12,836 nucleotides of DNA from JAFGBM01 sp964564915 (GTDB lineage Bacteria; Actinomycetota; Actinomycetes; Actinomycetales; Demequinaceae), in NCBI GenBank assembly GCA_964564915.1, contig CAZMCU010000044.1, forward strand, positions 1-12,836, read 5' to 3'. The position numbers and the translations under genes are program-made. The notes beneath the pieces were generated by a model. That model searched no databases and was not told the origin of the DNA. It saw only the letters and a program-made list of their open reading frames with translations. Shown piece after piece: positions 12,505 through 12,836 of this stretch (the stretch's first letter is position 1; every line of letters starts with the position of its first letter).

Positions 12505-12836
12505 ATGAGCAAGACCACGCTCGTCGGCCTCGTCGGCGGCATCCTCATCGCGGTGACGGTCTTCCTTCACGGGAACACGATCACCTTCTCGTGGGACGAG
12601 ATCAAGGACACGCAATCGCTCGTGTTGTTCGGGTCGGGCGTCGCGGTCATCGCGTTCGCGCTCCTGCGCAACCGGGTCCTCACCGGCTACGCCGCGATGA
12701 TCTCGTTCACCATCGCGCTCATTTGGGTCGTCGACATGCTGCGCGCCAGCTCCTTCGACATCACGGCGCGGCTCATCGTGCTCGTCGTCGGTGTGATCTT
12801 CGCGCTCATGGCGTCGTCGGCGGGAAAGACCTCGTC
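12505..12836 (+). CDS. Small membrane protein, C-terminus outside the window
   Basis: About 110 residues are visible and the frame is still open at the window edge. The hydrophobic segments are at about 5-22, 40-61, 66-87 and 91-105, separated by short charged loops (SWDEIKDTQS, LRNR, DMLRASSFD). This indicates three or four membrane helices. I do not recognise a family. The ATG at 12505 follows AAGGGAGAG by four bases, a good ribosome site. An in-frame GTG at 12457 would add 16 residues and sits five bases after TAGCGT, so it could be a leaderless alternative start. It follows otsB by 93 bases and probably has its own promoter. No link with trehalose synthesis can be claimed from the sequence. 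Confidence 0.75.
   Translation, partial: MSKTTLVGLVGGILIAVTVFLHGNTITFSWDEIKDTQSLVLFGSGVAVIAFALLRNRVLTGYAAMISFTIALIWVVDMLRASSFDITARLIVLVVGVIFALMASSAGKTS

Overview
The window is GC-rich DNA, probably from a member of the Actinomycetota. The signs are strong G/C bias at third codon positions, several leaderless gene starts with a TAnnnT -10 box six or seven bases before the start codon, a DipZ-type fused CcdA/thioredoxin protein, an adjacent otsA-otsB pair, and several lipoproteins with small actinobacterial-style lipoboxes. I cannot place it in a lower taxon. The run of 100 N at 9562-9661, flanked by two identical 55-base copies, shows that this is a draft assembly scaffold, perhaps from a metagenome.

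Left part (1-5777). Two minus-strand genes come first: arginine deiminase (arcA, cut by the window edge just before its C-terminus) and dipZ, a membrane thiol-disulfide carrier. Divergent from dipZ is an unrecognised 154-residue protein, followed by an RraB-like protein (an RNase E inhibitor family), a small arginine-rich protein under a palindrome, a four-helix membrane protein, and a MarR regulator. The MarR gene has a textbook promoter flanked by two matching operators and carries an unusual RGG-like tail.

Middle (5778-9732). A start-less fragment of a HepT-type HEPN ribonuclease lies between the MarR gene and a lipoprotein. Three lipoproteins follow. Two are beta-propeller (TolB/PD40-like) proteins facing each other. 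The third is small, cysteine-rich, and divergent from the second. Then comes a toxin-antitoxin pair: a DUF1778 ribbon-helix-helix antitoxin and a GNAT toxin. The toxin lies upstream, the reverse of the usual order, and is interrupted by the assembly gap.

Right part (9733-12836). A second RraB-like gene, about half identical to the first, precedes the trehalose pathway genes otsA and otsB, which overlap by four bases. The window ends inside a small membrane protein.

The most interesting signals are the double MarR operator, the two RraB paralogues in a phylum where the classical RNase E/RraB partnership is not established, the consistent leaderless starts, and the reversed toxin-antitoxin locus whose toxin may be either truncated or broken only by the assembly. 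I see no strong evidence for a wholly new multi-gene system.
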